7,496 nt of DNA from an uncultured Parafilimonas sp. GTDB lineage: Bacteria; Bacteroidota; Bacteroidia; Chitinophagales; Chitinophagaceae. Positions within the stretch are counted from its first letter, which is position 1, and the number at the start of each line of letters is the position of its first letter. The notes under the pieces were generated by a model. The model ran no database searches. It was not told where the DNA came from and worked only from the letters and a program-made list of their open reading frames with translations. This document shows positions 7,160-7,496 of this stretch, in pieces. The DNA is taken from NCBI GenBank assembly GCA_937892395.1, contig CALAGJ010000103.1, positions 1-7,496 on the forward strand. Reading direction: 5' to 3'. Made by a program: the position numbers and the translations under genes.

Positions 7160-7240
7160 AATTTTTTTCTGTTATAACCAATTGTTTAGGATATTGTTTT
7201 CCTTTTTACATATTGCCATTGCAATTTTTTTAAGCAGTAC
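7160..7240. other. Short intergenic gap between porP/sprF-like gene and peroxiredoxin
   Basis: This 81-base AT-rich gap lies between two minus-strand genes. It contains an A-rich tract just upstream of the peroxiredoxin start and a small ATTGC-CATT-GCAAT hairpin (7212-7225) whose T-run is on the plus strand, the wrong side for the minus-strand genes. No clear promoter pattern is seen. The two genes may be cotranscribed, but this cannot be decided from the sequence. Confidence 0.4.
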
Positions 7241-7496
7241 TTAAAATTTTGGACAGCGTATAGCATTCTTTGTAGAGTTGTCTCTATCAAAAAACTGATT
7301 GAAAACCAACGAAACTTCAAAGCCGCCTCTCGTTTGACTGGCAGTGCGTAGTTGTGATATGTTTGCATCGTAACTGAAAGCAATGGAGAATGGATTGTAA
7401 TCAATTTTTACAACAGGTATTACAGCGTCTTTCCATCTCATATACCCTCCAAAGCTTATGGCATAAGCCTGATCCCCAAACTCATCAAGAATTTTA
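7241..7496 (-). CDS. PorP/SprF family T9SS-associated membrane protein, C-terminal fragment
   Basis: PorP/SprF proteins are outer-membrane beta-barrels. Founding members work in type IX secretion and gliding, and many paralogues accompany individual T9SS cargo. Only the last 84 codons are in the window; the frame stays open to the right edge, so the start lies beyond it. The visible pattern is the family's C-terminal end: FGGYMRWKDAVIPVVKIDY, then FSIAFSYDANISQLRTAS, then the near-invariant RGGFEVSL, and the closing CPKF (family usually CPRF or CPKF). The alternating hydrophobic pattern fits the last strands of a barrel. An internal ATG at 7441 is not the true start. Which subgroup it belongs to, core PorP or a cargo-specific paralogue, cannot be told from this fragment. 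Confidence 0.88.
   Translation of the reverse strand, partial: KILDEFGDQAYAISFGGYMRWKDAVIPVVKIDYNPFSIAFSYDANISQLRTASQTRGGFEVSLVFNQFFDRDNSTKNAIRCPKF

Noticed and set aside
7212..7230. ATTGC/GCAAT hairpin with T-run as a plus-strand terminator
   Set aside because: The stem is weak and there is no plus-strand gene upstream for it to serve.
7186..7404. Minus-strand 72-codon frame
   Set aside because: Overlaps the PorP/SprF-like C-terminus in another frame, and only the latter matches a family.
1..7496. A new defence, secretion or mobile system spanning the window
   Set aside because: The identifiable genes belong to known families, with no nuclease, transposase, integrase or new conserved cassette. 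The one striking adjacency (accC with the giant gene) looks like an artefact.

Overview
The window is mostly Bacteroidota DNA, probably from a Chitinophagales-type organism. Three things point there: a very long beta-helix adhesin-like protein ending in a type IX secretion system (T9SS) sorting domain, a second small T9SS-sorted protein, and the C-terminal end of a PorP/SprF-family membrane protein. No Shine-Dalgarno sites are obvious and upstream regions are A-rich, which also fits. All family assignments are read from the sequence by eye, without a database search.

Layout. Bases 3-323 (+) encode the last 106 residues of a biotin carboxylase (AccC). This stretch is very AT-rich (84 G/C in the first 300 bases, 28%) and its protein looks alphaproteobacterial rather than Bacteroidota. 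Between about 324 and 366 the character changes abruptly. The frame of the giant protein is already in beta-helix repeat sequence there, with no start codon or signal peptide. The simplest reading is a chimeric join, most likely an assembly artefact, so the giant gene is missing its 5' end. The giant gene runs to 5814 (+). Its parts in order are a beta-helix region, a linker, four tandem repeats of about 85 residues, a conserved Bacteroidota pre-C-terminal region, a fibronectin-III-like domain and a sorting domain.

Bases 5815-6222 hold no gene. They contain a short hairpin, a degenerate pair of direct repeats and, at the right edge, a good intrinsic terminator for the minus-strand gene that converges on the giant gene. 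Reading leftward from the right edge, the minus strand carries the end of porP/sprF (7241-7496, cut by the window), a peroxiredoxin (6689-7159), and a tiny secreted protein that is almost only a signal peptide plus a T9SS sorting domain (6223-6606).

Functionally, the giant protein and the tiny protein are predicted T9SS cargo, exported by Sec and then delivered to the surface. PorP/SprF-family proteins are outer-membrane partners of that system and often sit beside its cargo. The peroxiredoxin is a cytoplasmic peroxide-detoxifying enzyme with no obvious link to the others. I see no RNA gene, CRISPR array, insertion sequence or clearly new defence or mobile system. The most notable items are the chimeric junction, the repeat architecture of the giant protein and the passenger-less sorting-domain protein.
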